A DNA stretch of 64,000 nucleotides from Oscillospiraceae bacterium (GCA_017445385.1 JAFSUG010000012.1:1-64000); one strand, 5' to 3'; shown: positions 44,586 through 54,571, numbered from the stretch's first letter. Notes: generated by a model not told the origin, from the letters alone. Numbers and translations: made by a program.

Positions 44586-44763
44586 AAGCTGTCAGCGCCA
44601 AGTCAAATACGCCGCATAACACGGATCCGTTTTGACGATGCGGTTTTTCGGCAAGGCAAGAAAAAGCGGCGCAGAGAATACTTTGTGTATTTTCAAGACG
44701 CTTTGCGAAGCATTGCCGGAAAAAAGCCCGTCAAAACCGTGTTTGAGTTGGTGCTGACAGCTT
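44586..44763. mobile_element. 178-bp MITE-like long palindrome
   Basis: The outer 26 nt, AAGCTGTCAGCGCCAAGTCA..., recur inverted at the right end with three mismatches (GTGCTGACAGCTT). The arms stay complementary inward (TTTTGACG / CGTCAAAA; TTTTTCGGCAAGGC / GCATTGCCGGAAAAA) to a central AATAC-TTTG-TGTATT. It encodes no protein. It could be a non-autonomous mobile element or a long folded RNA; a GACAGC-TTCG-GCTGTC hairpin overlaps its right edge. Confidence 0.65.
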
Positions 44764-44769
44764 CGGCTG

Positions 44770-46692
44770 TCAGCGCGTGGAGATCGGATGCAGGCGCAGC
44801 ACCGCCACGGTCCGATCGTCCTCCCACGGCGCTGAACCGCACGAAAGCAGCCCGGCAGCAAGTTCCCGGACGCTTTCGCGGTCAACTTCTTGCAGCAGAC
44901 GCGCGGCATCCTCTCCGCCGATCCCGTCGCTGACGAGAATCAGCGTTTCACCCTCTCCAAGGGACAGCCTGAATTGCTGCGGCTGATGCGTTCCTCCGAC
45001 GCCTATGCCCGGCGGCAGCGAGGCTGTCCCTATTTTTTTCGCGCCTTTTTCCGTGAGCAGATACGATGGCGCGCCGCCCCATTTATACAGCACGCCTTCG
45101 CCGCCGGAAAGATCGATCGCGGCAAGGTCGATCGCTGCGCTGCCGCCGTTTTCGCGCAGGATCCAAAGTCCGTTCAGCAGCTCCAGTGCATCGTCCGGCT
45201 CGCATCCGGCAAGCAGCAGCCGGGAAAGCAGACCGATGGCTTTTCGGCTGTCCTCCGCCGCTGTTTCGCCGGTGCCCATTCCGTCGCAGAGCAGCAGATA
45301 GCAGCGGTTTCCCACTTCGAGCGATGCGGTTCGGTCGCCGGATACGTCGCGCAGACCATGCCCACGGCAGGCGAAATCCGCCGCAAAGCGCGGCATGACG
45401 GATGGCTTCGGCGCGGAGATCGCGCGCAGAAGATCGGCAAAAATGCGGTACTGCGCGCGGCAGACGGATAGCAGCTCCCGTTTTCCTGCCGCGTCGCGGC
45501 GGATCGCGGCGTCGATGGAAAGCCCCTCGTTCAGCGCCTTCAGAAAATCCGGGAAATGGCGGCACGAAGCGGAAAACTCCGCCGGGAAATCCGTTTGCGC
45601 TGCTTCGCCGCGGCTTCGGATCGCGGGCGCGATCGCGCGAAGCGTTTCGCGCGTTTTTTCGCCCTCTTCGCGCCAGCATATCGCGCATCGGGCGCATCGG
45701 GCGCAGACCTTTGAGGCCGCGCGGTCATAGAGCTCGGCAGTTGGAATTCCCTCCGGGGCGCAGATATCCGCATCCATCTGGCGATAGAGCTCGCTCATCG
45801 CGGCTGCCGCGCAGCCAAGCTGCTTTGATGGAACCATCTGCGCGGCGATTGGCAGCTCCCGCACGGGCAGAGAGAGCAGCGCGCCGGCTGCCATAGCGAG
45901 AAAGAGCGCGCCGTCGCCGCTGCCGGAGAGAATGAGGATTCCGGCTGCCGCAGCGAGAAACAGCAGCGGCTTTTGCCATTTCCGCGCCGGTATGGATGCG
46001 GCGAGCGTTGCGGCAATCAGCGGCGGTACGGCGGAGGCGGCGGTTCGGCTCCAATCCATTGCCAAGCCGCCGAGCGCCGCCATCGGCAGCGCGAGTGGGC
46101 TTCCTGCAAAAAGCATCGCGGCAAACGACGCGGCAACGCCGCCGAGCGGAATGCCGCCCGGCAGGCGGATCGCGCCGCAGCCGGAGATCACGGCGGCAGC
46201 AGCAACGCAAAGCGGCACGCCGTTCGGCTCCTTCAGCACGCGCTTCGCGCAGACCGTACCGCCGTAAAGCGCGGCAATGCGCACCAAAAGCGCAGCGGCT
46301 GTCTGCGCCGTTACGGGCCGACTCAGCAGCAGAAGCACCGATGCAACCGCGCCGGCGGCGGTTGCCGTAAGCGGCGCGAAATAGCGGCTTTCCGCAGCGT
46401 CCGTATCGCGCAGCGCCCAAACGGCTGTCATTGCGAGAAAGCCGGATGCAACGGATAAGATCGCCGTTTCCAGCTCCCAGAAGGCGGCGCAGCCGATTGC
46501 CGTTCCGATCAAGGTGAGCAGCGGAAAAAGTCCCGCCGGCAGCGCGGCGATCAGGCAGACGGCTGCCGGCAGCCATACGCCGGCGATCCGCGTTCCGGAA
46601 AGCACCACGCCTGCAAGGAAGCAGCCGATCCCACGCAAAACGGCGGTCTTTTCGCCGATGCGCAAAGTCGGCGGCAGCTTCAGCATATCCAA
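44770..46692 (-). CDS. spoIIE: SpoIIE-like sporulation phosphatase
   Basis: From the TTG at 46692 (GGAGG 8 nt upstream) the protein has 640 residues; ATG 46686 is the alternative. The first ~300 residues are about ten hydrophobic helices. A cysteine cluster (KVCARCARCAICW) lies near 335. A PP2C-type phosphatase occupies about 430-640, with metal-binding LLCDGMGTGETAAEDS and VSDGIGGEDA. SpoIIE dephosphorylates SpoIIAA to activate sigma-F at the asymmetric septum. It is shorter than the ~820-residue Bacillus protein, the central FtsZ-interacting region being reduced. Confidence 0.88.
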   Translation of the reverse strand: MDMLKLPPTLRIGEKTAVLRGIGCFLAGVVLSGTRIAGVWLPAAVCLIAALPAGLFPLLTLIGTAIGCAAFWELETAILSVASGFLAMTAVWALRDTDAAESRYFAPLTATAAGAVASVLLLLSRPVTAQTAAALLVRIAALYGGTVCAKRVLKEPNGVPLCVAAAAVISGCGAIRLPGGIPLGGVAASFAAMLFAGSPLALPMAALGGLAMDWSRTAASAVPPLIAATLAASIPARKWQKPLLFLAAAAGILILSGSGDGALFLAMAAGALLSLPVRELPIAAQMVPSKQLGCAAAAMSELYRQMDADICAPEGIPTAELYDRAASKVCARCARCAICWREEGEKTRETLRAIAPAIRSRGEAAQTDFPAEFSASCRHFPDFLKALNEGLSIDAAIRRDAAGKRELLSVCRAQYRIFADLLRAISAPKPSVMPRFAADFACRGHGLRDVSGDRTASLEVGNRCYLLLCDGMGTGETAAEDSRKAIGLLSRLLLAGCEPDDALELLNGLWILRENGGSAAIDLAAIDLSGGEGVLYKWGGAPSYLLTEKGAKKIGTASLPPGIGVGGTHQPQQFRLSLGEGETLILVSDGIGGEDAARLLQEVDRESVRELAAGLLSCGSAPWEDDRTVAVLRLHPISTR

Positions 46693-46777
46693 AAAACTCG
46701 CCTCCCGTGCGTTTTTCCTGATTGTAGCAGTCCTTTTCGGCAAAAAACGTCGGGAAAACATACGGGAAATAAGCATA

Positions 46778-46806
46778 TTGAGAAATCATGGCGTTTTTGC
46801 TATACT
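46778..46806 (+). promoter_or_regulatory. Promoter of the CYTH-mnmG-tatD operon
   Basis: TTGAGA (46778-46783), 17 nt and TATACT (46801-46806), 22 nt before the CYTH start codon. Confidence 0.7.
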
Positions 46807-46828
46807 GGTCGGGAAAGAAGGTGGTTTC

Positions 46829-47416
46829 ATGGGGCACGAGCTGGAAGTGAAATACGCGGCATCGGAAGACGCGCTTGCGCGTATTGCGCAAGATGCGGCT
46901 GTTTTGCGCCTTGCCGTAAGCGAAGAGACGATCCCGATGGAAACGACCTATTTTGATACGCCGTTCGGCGCGCTTTCCGCAAGGAAGTGGATGCTCCGCG
47001 TCCGCCGCGAGGGAACGCGCGGCGTTGTTACGATGAAAACCGCAGGTGACGGCCGTGTGCGCGGCGAATGGGAATACGAAGGCGATACCGTAAAAGACGC
47101 GGCGAAGCGCCTTTGCGCGCTCGGCGCGCCGGAGGAGCTGGGGGAGATTTTAAGAGCGCAGCCGATCCCCGTTTGCGGCGCAAGATTTACGCGCCGTGCG
47201 CTGCGGCTTTGCTTCCCGGATGGAAGCGAAGCGGAGCTTGCGCTGGACAGCGGCGTGCTTTTCCGCGCCGAGCGGCAGAGCCCGCTTTGCGAAATGGAGC
47301 TGGAGCTGAAACGCGGCGCGGAAACGGCAATGCTGGAGCTTGCGGAGCAGCTTGCGAAAGCGTATGATCTTCTGCCGGAGCAGCAAAGCAAATTCGTCCG
47401 CGCGGCGGCGCTATGA
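46829..47416 (+). CDS. CYTH-domain triphosphate tunnel protein
   Basis: This 195-residue protein begins MGHELEVKY, giving the E4-x-E6-x-K8 signature of the CYTH fold. Paired charged strands ([37 protein letters not shown]) line the tunnel. Family members hydrolyse inorganic or thiamine triphosphate or bind polyphosphate; the exact substrate here is open. It overlaps mnmG by 4 nt (ATGA), so the two are coupled. Confidence 0.88.
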   Translation: MGHELEVKYAASEDALARIAQDAAVLRLAVSEETIPMETTYFDTPFGALSARKWMLRVRREGTRGVVTMKTAGDGRVRGEWEYEGDTVKDAAKRLCALGAPEELGEILRAQPIPVCGARFTRRALRLCFPDGSEAELALDSGVLFRAERQSPLCEMELELKRGAETAMLELAEQLAKAYDLLPEQQSKFVRAAAL

Positions 47417-49305
47417 GAGGAAGTACCGATTTGGAGTATTTTGCGGGACAATATGATATCGCCGTGATCGGCGCGGGACACGCCGGAATTGAGGCAGGTC
47501 TTGCGGCGGCGCGGATGGGCTGCCGCGTTGCGGTGTTTACGATCAATCTCGACGCCGTGGGAAATATGCCCTGCAATCCGGCGATCGGCGGCACGGGGAA
47601 AGGTCACCTTGTGCGCGAATTGGATGCGCTCGGCGGCGAGATGGGTCGCGCGGCGGATCGCTGCTGCATTCAGTATCGGATGCTCAACCGCGGCAAAGGT
47701 CCGGCGGTGCATTCGCTGCGCGCGCAGGCGGATCGGCGGAAGTACCAGGAGGATATGAAGCGCACGCTGGAGCGGCAGGAGCGGCTGGAGCTCAAGCAGG
47801 CGATGATCACGGAAATCCGGCTGACAGACGGCGCGGTTTCGCAGGTTGTTACGCAGCTTGGCGCGATCTACGACGTGAAAGCGGTTGTGATCGCTTCGGG
47901 CACGTATCTCGGCGGCAGAGTGATCACGGGCGACTGCGCCTATGCCTCCGGTCCGGACGGAATGCACGCCGCCGAGGGACTTACCGATTGCCTTGCGGCG
48001 ATGGGGCTTCGGCTGCGCCGCTTCAAAACGGGTACGCCCCCGCGCGTCAACGCGCGGTCGATTGATTTTTCCGTGCTGGAGCCGCAGCCGGGCGACGACG
48101 ACCCGGTGCCGTTTTCCATTCGGACGGAAACCGTTCCGGAAAACAAGGCGATCTGCTATCTGACCTATACGAATGAGCGCACGCATGAAATTATTCGCGC
48201 CGCGCACGACCGTTCGCCGCTGTTTAACGGCATGATCGAATCCACCGGACCGCGCTACTGCCCATCGATTGAAACGAAGATCGACCGATTTCCCGATAAG
48301 CTCCGCCACCAGCTTTTTTTAGAGCCGTGCGGCTTGGGAACGGACGAGATTTACATTCAGGGACTTTCTTCCTCCCTGCCGGAGGACGTGCAGCTCCAGA
48401 TGCTGCATACGATCAAAGGACTTGAACACGCGGAGATGATGCGCCCGGCATACGCGATCGAATACGACTGCGTAGACCCCACCGAGCTGCTGCCCACGCT
48501 GGAAAGCAAGAAGATTCCCGGTCTTTACGGCGCAGGGCAGTTCTGCGGCTCGAGCGGCTATGAGGAAGCCGCTGTGCAGGGCTTTGTTGCAGGCGCGAAC
48601 GCCGCGCTGAAAATCATGAAAAAAGAACCGCTGATCCTCCGCAGAAGCGACGGCTATATCGGCGTTCTGATCGACGATCTTGTTACAAAGGGTACGGAAG
48701 AGCCGTACCGCATCATGACCTCGCGCTCGGAATACCGCCTGCTGCATCGGCAGGACAATGCCGATCAGCGGCTTTGTCCCATCGGAAACCGCCTTGGGCT
48801 GATCTCCGATGCGCAGCTTGCGGCAGTTCGGGAAAAATACGAAGCGGTTGAGAAGGAGATGCGCCGCCTGGAGCATGCGGGCGTATCGGCGTCCGACGCG
48901 CTGAATCAGTATCTTGAAGAATGCGGCTCCACGCCCGTGGAAGGCTCGGCGCGGCTTGCCGATCTCGTTCGGCGGCCGAACGTATCGTATGCTGCGCTTG
49001 CGCCGTTCGATCCGGAGCGGCCGCAGCTTTCAAAGGACGCCGCCGAGGAAGTGGAGATTCAGCTCAAGTATGCCGGCTATTTGCAGCGGCAGCTGAAACA
49101 GGTGGAGTCGTTTGCGAAGGAAGAAGCGCGGCGGCTGCCCGATGATCTCGATTATGAAGCCATCGGCGGTTTAAGGCTTGAGGCAAGGCAGAAGCTGTCG
49201 GAGATTCGCCCGATGTCGATCGGGCAGGCAGGGCGTATCTCGGGCGTCAGCCCTGCGGATATTGCGGTTTTGCTCGTTTGGCTGGAAAAGGAGGGACGCG
49301 CGTGA
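47413..49305 (+). CDS. mnmG: tRNA uridine-5-carboxymethylaminomethyl modification enzyme MnmG
   Basis: MnmG (GidA) uses FAD with the GTPase MnmE to modify U34 of certain tRNAs. The 630-residue protein has the FAD-binding [19 protein letters not shown] near residue 18, the family block [17 protein letters not shown] near 55, [21 protein letters not shown] near 370, and a C-terminal helical MnmE-binding region ([24 protein letters not shown]). It overlaps CYTH at the start and tatD at the end. No mnmE is in the window. Confidence 0.96.
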   Translation: MRGSTDLEYFAGQYDIAVIGAGHAGIEAGLAAARMGCRVAVFTINLDAVGNMPCNPAIGGTGKGHLVRELDALGGEMGRAADRCCIQYRMLNRGKGPAVHSLRAQADRRKYQEDMKRTLERQERLELKQAMITEIRLTDGAVSQVVTQLGAIYDVKAVVIASGTYLGGRVITGDCAYASGPDGMHAAEGLTDCLAAMGLRLRRFKTGTPPRVNARSIDFSVLEPQPGDDDPVPFSIRTETVPENKAICYLTYTNERTHEIIRAAHDRSPLFNGMIESTGPRYCPSIETKIDRFPDKLRHQLFLEPCGLGTDEIYIQGLSSSLPEDVQLQMLHTIKGLEHAEMMRPAYAIEYDCVDPTELLPTLESKKIPGLYGAGQFCGSSGYEEAAVQGFVAGANAALKIMKKEPLILRRSDGYIGVLIDDLVTKGTEEPYRIMTSRSEYRLLHRQDNADQRLCPIGNRLGLISDAQLAAVREKYEAVEKEMRRLEHAGVSASDALNQYLEECGSTPVEGSARLADLVRRPNVSYAALAPFDPERPQLSKDAAEEVEIQLKYAGYLQRQLKQVESFAKEEARRLPDDLDYEAIGGLRLEARQKLSEIRPMSIGQAGRISGVSPADIAVLLVWLEKEGRA

Positions 49306-50069
49306 AGCTGTTTGATTCCCATGCGCATCTCGATCACGAGCGGTTTGGGGAAGATCGCGATCAGATCTTCGCGGAGCTGGAAAGCGCGGGCGTCGGCTAT
49401 GTGATGAACGTCGGCTGCAACCTCACGTCGTCTCTGCGCTCCGTTGCGCTTGCGAAAAAGTATCCGTTCGTCTATGCAAGCGTCGGTACACACCCGGATA
49501 CGGCGGACCGCTTTTCAGACGCTGATCTTGCAATGTACCGCAATCTTGCGAAAGAGGAAAAAGTCCGCGCGATCGGCGAAATCGGATTGGATTACCATTA
49601 CCCGGACGGTCCGAGCCGCATGGATCAGCTCCGCTGCTGCACGGCGCAGCTGGAGCTTGCGCGCGAGCTGAAGCTGCCGGTTATTATCCACGAGCGCGAA
49701 GCGCACGGCGATATGCTCGATCTGCTGCGCGGATTTCCGGACGTTACGGGCGTGTTCCATTGCTTCTCCGGCTCAAAGGAGATGGCGGAGGACATCGTCC
49801 GGCGCGGCTGGTATATCGGCTTTACCGGCGTTGTGACGTTCCATAACGCGCGAAAAGCCGTGGAAACGGCGGAGGCGATTCCGCTCGAGCGCATGCTGAT
49901 CGAAACGGACTGCCCCTATATGGCGCCCGAACCTTACCGCGGACAGCGGTGCGACAGCCGTATGATTGTAAAGACGGCGGAAAAGCTGGCGCAGATCCGC
50001 GGCATTTCCCTTGAAGAACTCGCCGATGCAACGGCGGAAAACGCAAAGCGGCTGTTTGGCATTGCCTAA
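49302..50069 (+). CDS. tatD: TatD-family metal-dependent nuclease
   Basis: This is a 255-residue TIM-barrel hydrolase starting at GTG 49302, overlapping the mnmG stop (GTGA), with GGAGGG upstream. The metal ligands H7 and H9 are in [18 protein letters not shown] near 94, HEREAHGD and HCFSGS in the middle, and the final [14 protein letters not shown] complete the family pattern. TatD proteins are 3'-5' exonucleases or deoxyribonucleases involved in DNA repair and turnover. Confidence 0.93.
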   Translation: MKLFDSHAHLDHERFGEDRDQIFAELESAGVGYVMNVGCNLTSSLRSVALAKKYPFVYASVGTHPDTADRFSDADLAMYRNLAKEEKVRAIGEIGLDYHYPDGPSRMDQLRCCTAQLELARELKLPVIIHEREAHGDMLDLLRGFPDVTGVFHCFSGSKEMAEDIVRRGWYIGFTGVVTFHNARKAVETAEAIPLERMLIETDCPYMAPEPYRGQRCDSRMIVKTAEKLAQIRGISLEELADATAENAKRLFGIA

Positions 50070-50070
50070 C

Positions 50071-50113
50071 AAAAAACCTCCCACCGCATACAATAATGCG
50101 GAGGGAGGTTTTT
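50071..50113 (+). terminator. Terminator hairpin that contains the next gene's ribosome site
   Basis: AAAAAACCTCCC-A-CCGCAT pairs with ATGCGG-AGGGAGGTTTTT around a 6-nt loop and ends in five T's. The GGAGGGAGG in the 3' arm is also the Shine-Dalgarno of the gene starting at 50116. Read-through mRNA from tatD would hide that site. Confidence 0.8.
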
Positions 50114-50115
50114 CT

Positions 50116-50553
50116 ATGAAGTATGATCCTGCGCTTGAAAAGCGCGTTTGGGATCGCGTGATGGGCTTGCCGCCGGCGATCCCCGCCGTTCAGATTGCGG
50201 AGATGGCGAACTGGCTGCGCGAATCGGCGCGGACTTATCACGCGCTCGGGCGGCGCATGGCGCGCGACCGCCACGTTTTGCAGCACCTTGCGCGCGATAA
50301 CGCGCGCGCTGCCGAAACGTTCGGCGCGATCTATTACGTATTGACGGGCAAGCGCGTTCCATGGAACCGCCAAAAGCCGCAGCGGATCATGGATGCGGCT
50401 AAGACGCTGCGCGAGCTGCATCAGCAAACGCTGCGGCGGGAAAAGGACTGCGAAGCGTTTGCCCAGCGCGGCGGCGACTTTGCCGAAACGTTTACGGAAA
50501 CGGCGCAGATGCTGCACCGCCACGCAAAAACGATCCTGCGGCTGCTGCGCTAA
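50116..50553 (+). CDS. Small helical protein, possibly ferritin-like
   Basis: This is a 145-residue, all-helical, basic protein with no signal peptide. The order of helices (AEMANWLRESARTYHALGRR, LQHLARDNARAAETFGAIYYVLTGK) resembles ferritin-like or rubrerythrin-like bundles found in sporulating Clostridia. The usual iron ligands (paired ExxH) are not evident, so function is not assigned. The longer frame from 50011 is rejected because it would run through the terminator. Its stop overlaps the convergent GNAT gene by 4 nt. Confidence 0.7.
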   Translation: MKYDPALEKRVWDRVMGLPPAIPAVQIAEMANWLRESARTYHALGRRMARDRHVLQHLARDNARAAETFGAIYYVLTGKRVPWNRQKPQRIMDAAKTLRELHQQTLRREKDCEAFAQRGGDFAETFTETAQMLHRHAKTILRLLR

Positions 50554-51203
50554 TCGAGCGCAAGGGAGAAATATCCCTGCTGCGGAAAAACTTCGGAAAA
50601 CGCCTTTGCCATTGCAAAAGGCGCGCCGGTCTGCGTTGCCGGCAGCGATTCGCGGACTGCGCCGTTATCATCGAGCGCGTATGCGCCGCTTGCCGTTTGT
50701 AAAAAACGGTAGCATTCGGCGATCTCAACAGACGGCTGCAAAAACGGCTTCGGCAGCATCGCTTTTCGAAGCGAGAGGTATTCCTCTGCGCTGCAGGGCT
50801 TGCCGCCTGCTTGGGTCGCGGTTTGGCGATACGCCCAAACGCGGTAGCCCATGCGGTCGTAGAATGGGAAAAGCGACTGCTCGGCAGGCACGAGGACGAC
50901 GCCCGAAACGCCATCCGCTTTTAAGTCTGCTTCGATCGCGCGGATCAGCTCGGTTGCGATGCCCTTTCCGCGCGCAGCCTTCGCCGTTGCAACGGCGTAG
51001 AGATAGGCTGCCGGAAACTCGCCCTGCTCGGTTACGAGCGTTTGCGGCAGCGCGAATGCCATCGCAAGCAGCCCGCCGTTTTCCGCGCACCAGCCTTTCG
51101 CGTTTATGCGATCAAAAAACCAGCTTCCATCCTCGGAAAACGCTTCGCGCCAGAGCCTCAGCAGCGCCGGACGGTCACGATCCGCCGTGCGGCGGATCTG
51201 CAT
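50550..51203 (-). CDS. GNAT-family N-acetyltransferase
   Basis: This 217-residue protein has the acetyl-CoA-binding motif A, YAVATAKAARGKGIATELI, near 67-87, then VVLVPAEQSLFPFYDRMGYRV, the usual C-terminal GNAT strand-helix. A C-terminal extension of about 90 residues may be a sterol-carrier-like domain, as in Eis-type enzymes. The start at 51203 forms TGATG with the upstream DUF2156 stop codon; an ATG 12 nt earlier is possible. The substrate is unknown. Confidence 0.85.
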   Translation of the reverse strand: MQIRRTADRDRPALLRLWREAFSEDGSWFFDRINAKGWCAENGGLLAMAFALPQTLVTEQGEFPAAYLYAVATAKAARGKGIATELIRAIEADLKADGVSGVVLVPAEQSLFPFYDRMGYRVWAYRQTATQAGGKPCSAEEYLSLRKAMLPKPFLQPSVEIAECYRFLQTASGAYALDDNGAVRESLPATQTGAPFAMAKAFSEVFPQQGYFSLALD

Positions 51204-52093
51204 CAGTCCTGCCATAGCGCTTCGGCTTTTTCCACGAACTGCGGATGGTACGATTCCTTTGCGCGGCGCAGCCCCTCAAGGCCCATATCGTCCTCGCGGT
51301 TGAGCCAGCGGACATCGGGATAGCGCGATTGCACCATGCGCGAAAACTCGCGGTTGATCATTGCGTATGCGCCGGAAACGTCCGGATCGGCTTTTTCAAA
51401 ATTCACGTCGAACATCTCATCGCTTGCGCGGCAGCCAACCGAAAATGCCACGATCTTGCTGCCGTCGGAAAGCAGAAGTCCGTCCGCTTCGAGCTGCCGA
51501 AAATGCTTCAGCGTGCGCTCGATGGCGCGGCGCTCAACAGAGAGCGATGCGCTCGCGTCGTGCGTTTCATACCATGCTTTTGCAAATGCTTCGCAGAGCG
51601 GCGCGGTTTTCTCATCGAGCGGCAGGGTGTACCAATCGGGATTGTCCGCTATGAAGCGGTTGATATGGTTGCGCTTTGCCTGCAGCTTTTTGCCGGAAAG
51701 CTGCGTAAGCTGCTCGATGGGGTAGAGATAGTCATAGGAATCGCGCAGAAGCGTATAGGTGAATTTGCCCGGATAGAGCTTTTCCAATACGGCGCGGTCT
51801 TCTTCCGTGACGCCGCGCAGCGCGAACGGCTTGCCGTGCTCGGCGGCATCTGCGCGGATTGCTTCAAGCGCCGGCTTGGGATCGCCTGTGCCGACGGGGT
51901 AGAGATAGCGAAGCTGCCCGTCCCATTGCGCGGCAGGGCAGATGAAATCGCCCACGCGGGCAATGCCGCCGCCGCTGGACATCCAAAACATCAAATTTGC
52001 GAACGTATACTCGCAGCCCATGCGTCCGGCAGAATATAAGATTTTCTGCGCCCACGCGCGGTCTTCCAGTTTTACAGGTTCAAAATTCAGCAT
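51203..52093 (-). CDS. DUF2156 (phosphatidylglycerol lysyltransferase C-domain-like) protein
   Basis: This is a 296-residue soluble protein with the two-GNAT-fold layout of DUF2156: an N-terminal domain with YTFANLMFWMSSGGG, the mid-protein motif GKKLQAKRNHINRFIADNPDW, then ADGLLLSDGSKIVAFSVGCR and DVNFEKADPDVSGAYAMINREF. In MprF this domain transfers lysine from lysyl-tRNA to lipid. The stand-alone version without membrane helices is common in Clostridia and its acceptor is unknown. It is coupled to the GNAT gene by TGATG. Confidence 0.88.
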   Translation of the reverse strand: MLNFEPVKLEDRAWAQKILYSAGRMGCEYTFANLMFWMSSGGGIARVGDFICPAAQWDGQLRYLYPVGTGDPKPALEAIRADAAEHGKPFALRGVTEEDRAVLEKLYPGKFTYTLLRDSYDYLYPIEQLTQLSGKKLQAKRNHINRFIADNPDWYTLPLDEKTAPLCEAFAKAWYETHDASASLSVERRAIERTLKHFRQLEADGLLLSDGSKIVAFSVGCRASDEMFDVNFEKADPDVSGAYAMINREFSRMVQSRYPDVRWLNREDDMGLEGLRRAKESYHPQFVEKAEALWQD

Positions 52094-52147
52094 TGAAACA
52101 ACTCCATTTCGTGGAAATTATAGCATATTTCCATCGAAAAAGCAAAT

Positions 52148-52180
52148 AAAGCGGCAGATCCCGATGGGATCTGCCGCTTT
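52148..52180 (-). terminator. Terminator of the NlpC-DUF11-SLH gene
   Basis: AAAGCGGCAGATCCC and GGGATCTGCCGCTTT form a 15-bp perfect stem with a 3-nt loop; the minus strand continues with a U-rich ATTTGCTTTTT. Confidence 0.8.
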
Positions 52181-52190
52181 CGATTGATTT

Positions 52191-54332
52191 TTACAGGCTG
52201 CGCAGGAGCCAGATGATCTTGCTGATCTGCGCTCTTGTGAGGATGCCGCCGGGCTGGAAGGTCGTTGCCGTCATGCCATTGATGACGCCTGCCTTATTCA
52301 GCGCGAGAACGGAAGCATCGGACGTATCCGTAAAGGGATTGCTTGATGGCTGCTCGGTGAGGTTCTTCGCTTTCGCCGCAATCTGGCAGAAGGCAAGACG
52401 CGAAACCGCGCCGTCAAGATTGACGTCGTTTGCGAGCCAGCCGTTGTTCTTGGCAAACGTCAGATAGCCGCTTGCCCAATGCGAGCCGGTCTTCGCCTGC
52501 TCGGGATTGCCGAGCGCGCAGACGATCAGCTTCAGCGCCTGACCGTAGGTCAGATTGCCGTTCGGAACGAAGGTGGTTGCCGTCATGCCGTTGACTGTGC
52601 CGTCGGTATAGAGGTCTTTCACGTAGGTATAGAACCAATCGTTCGTCTTTACGTCCGTAAACGGAAGGCTGATCATCTTGGTCATATCATCGAACGCAAG
52701 GGACGGACGAAGCACGAAGAAAACGTCTTTCGTCTGCAGCGCGATCAGATTTGCGTCACGCGCGGTTGCAACCTTGGTGCCGAGAGAAGCAAGCAACGTC
52801 TTGCCGGTCCAGACGTAGATGTTCGTGGAAGCGTCGCTTGCGGAAACCGTTGTGGAAACAACGATGTCGCCCGGCTGCAGGTCTGCGCTGTGGCAGTTCA
52901 GATTGCGGAGCTTGCTGGAGTCGGTGCGGAGGTATTTGCCGCCCGTCCAATTGGGAACCATCATATTGCGGATGGTCTGATAAGCGGGGTCAACGGTTTC
53001 GTTGAGATAATACAGGCGCGCGCCGGCGAAAACCTGCTGCGTATAGAACGCCTTGATCAGTTCTTTGATCGGCGGCAGATTCAGACTGACGCCGAGCGTC
53101 TTCTGATAAACTTCGTTTGCAAATGCCGTACCCGTTGCGGAGAAGTCTTTGATGTTTGCGCTCTGCAGTTTCGAAGCGGAAGGCGCTTTGCCGCTGACCG
53201 TGGTTTCCAGCGTGTTGGAGGGGATGTTATCCACCATGCCGCCGCCGGATACGATCGTTTCGCCGCGTTTTGCGGTAACGGTAACGTCATAGCTCAAGGT
53301 AACTTTCTCGCCTGCCGGGATATTGAGCGTCCAGGTGATCTGGTTGCCGGAAACGCTGCCGCCGTTCGTTACGGAGCCGTCTACGAGCGAAACGCCGTTC
53401 GGGATCGTCTCGCTGACGGGCAGGTTCGAATAGGCGGATTTCGAATGATTTTCAATTTCAATTGTGTATCTCAGCGTGTCGCCCGTTGCGGCGGAGCCGT
53501 AGCGGCGTGTGTTCACGGTGCGGTCGATCGTCATTTCCGTATACTTCATGCGGCTGCGTGCCGGCGCGGAGATCGTCTTCGTGCCTTCGGCATCAAGCAG
53601 CGGACGGAGGACCAGATAGCGCATTTTCGGGTTGCGCAGATCGGTATAGACCATCTGATTGTTGTTCTTGGGATACGTTGCCGTATCGATCAGGCGTGCG
53701 GTGATCGGCTCATGCAGGATATTGCCGCCCTCTTCAACCTGGTCAACGCCGGTCTCCAGATCGTATTTTTTGCCGGAAGAATGGATGATCTCCGCCATGC
53801 CGTCGCCATCGAGATCGCCGACGTAGAGCATTGCGTGGCCGGTTGCAGTGGTTGTGGAGATGCAGATCATGACGTCGCCCGGCTGCAGCAGTTTCAGCGT
53901 TTTCTGCGCGGCAGCTTCGATGCCGTCCGGATCGGCGAGGTTGTCATGCTTGAAGACGAGAAGCTTTTCCGGCGCTTTCGTATACTGCTCGCCGGTCAGG
54001 AATTTGGAATGGTCCTCGGTGATGCGATAGCCGAAAACGTTCCAATAGACTTCCCAGCAGAACGACGAGCAAACGGTGTAAACCGTGAAGTCCGAGGTGG
54101 CGTATTCGGGCGTGATCTCTTCATGCTCGCGGATGATGCCGCCCTTGCTGCGCGCCTGGTTTGTCAGCTCGGTGGAGTCATAGTCCATTGTGGGTTTATG
54201 ATGGAACGCAAGCGCGGTCTGAACGATCGCGTTTTGCTTTTCCGTAAGCGCCGCGGCGGACGCTGCCGGCAGGAATGCTGCCAGCGTAGCAAGCGCCAGC
54301 ACAACTGCCAGCGTTTTTTTCAGCAGTTTCAT
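52191..54332 (-). CDS. Secreted NlpC/P60-like - DUF11 - NlpC/P60-like protein with SLH anchors
   Basis: This protein has 713 residues from ATG 54332, with AGGAGG upstream. It has a signal peptide (MKLLKKTLAVVLALATLAAF). Domain 1 (about 30-230) has a Cys near YTVCSSFCWEVYW, then LQPGDVMICIS, GHAMLYVGD and IIHSSGKKYD, a Cys-His-His layout like NlpC/P60 peptidases. A DUF11 domain (about 265-385: DTLRYTIEIENHSKSAYSNL) follows. Domain 3 (about 410-555) repeats the fold (DLQPGDIVVSTTV, IYVWTGKTLLASLG) but lacks an obvious catalytic Cys-His pair. Three SLH repeats follow (about 570-713). It shares the first three domains with the protein at 57344. Confidence 0.85.
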   Translation of the reverse strand: MKLLKKTLAVVLALATLAAFLPAASAAALTEKQNAIVQTALAFHHKPTMDYDSTELTNQARSKGGIIREHEEITPEYATSDFTVYTVCSSFCWEVYWNVFGYRITEDHSKFLTGEQYTKAPEKLLVFKHDNLADPDGIEAAAQKTLKLLQPGDVMICISTTTATGHAMLYVGDLDGDGMAEIIHSSGKKYDLETGVDQVEEGGNILHEPITARLIDTATYPKNNNQMVYTDLRNPKMRYLVLRPLLDAEGTKTISAPARSRMKYTEMTIDRTVNTRRYGSAATGDTLRYTIEIENHSKSAYSNLPVSETIPNGVSLVDGSVTNGGSVSGNQITWTLNIPAGEKVTLSYDVTVTAKRGETIVSGGGMVDNIPSNTLETTVSGKAPSASKLQSANIKDFSATGTAFANEVYQKTLGVSLNLPPIKELIKAFYTQQVFAGARLYYLNETVDPAYQTIRNMMVPNWTGGKYLRTDSSKLRNLNCHSADLQPGDIVVSTTVSASDASTNIYVWTGKTLLASLGTKVATARDANLIALQTKDVFFVLRPSLAFDDMTKMISLPFTDVKTNDWFYTYVKDLYTDGTVNGMTATTFVPNGNLTYGQALKLIVCALGNPEQAKTGSHWASGYLTFAKNNGWLANDVNLDGAVSRLAFCQIAAKAKNLTEQPSSNPFTDTSDASVLALNKAGVINGMTATTFQPGGILTRAQISKIIWLLRSL

Positions 54333-54474
54333 GGGGATGACCTCCTGTGCTTGGGTAGTTTTCTCTATTAAGGAGCAAGCTCCTCCACTTGCAGTATAGC
54401 ACACTTTCTTTCTAAGCTTCCATTGCAAATGTGCGCAGGGATATTGCGCGTAGTCTCAATTTGGAGGCTTTGTT

Positions 54475-54502
54475 TTGCGTTTTTGACACGCTGTCGTATA
54501 AT
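54475..54502 (+). promoter_or_regulatory. Possible promoter of the DegT-like gene
   Basis: TTGCGT (54475-54480), a 16-nt spacer and a perfect TATAAT (54497-54502), 69 nt before the start codon. Confidence 0.5.
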
Positions 54503-54571
54503 GACGGCGGATGGATTGCGTTTCCGCAGCGAAATGCTCGGACGAATGGATCTGTAAAAGAGGTGCCCGCA

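Noticed and set aside
44592..44909. Minus-strand open frame across the MITE-like element
   Set aside because: It overlaps the palindrome and the end of spoIIE and has no homology-like features.
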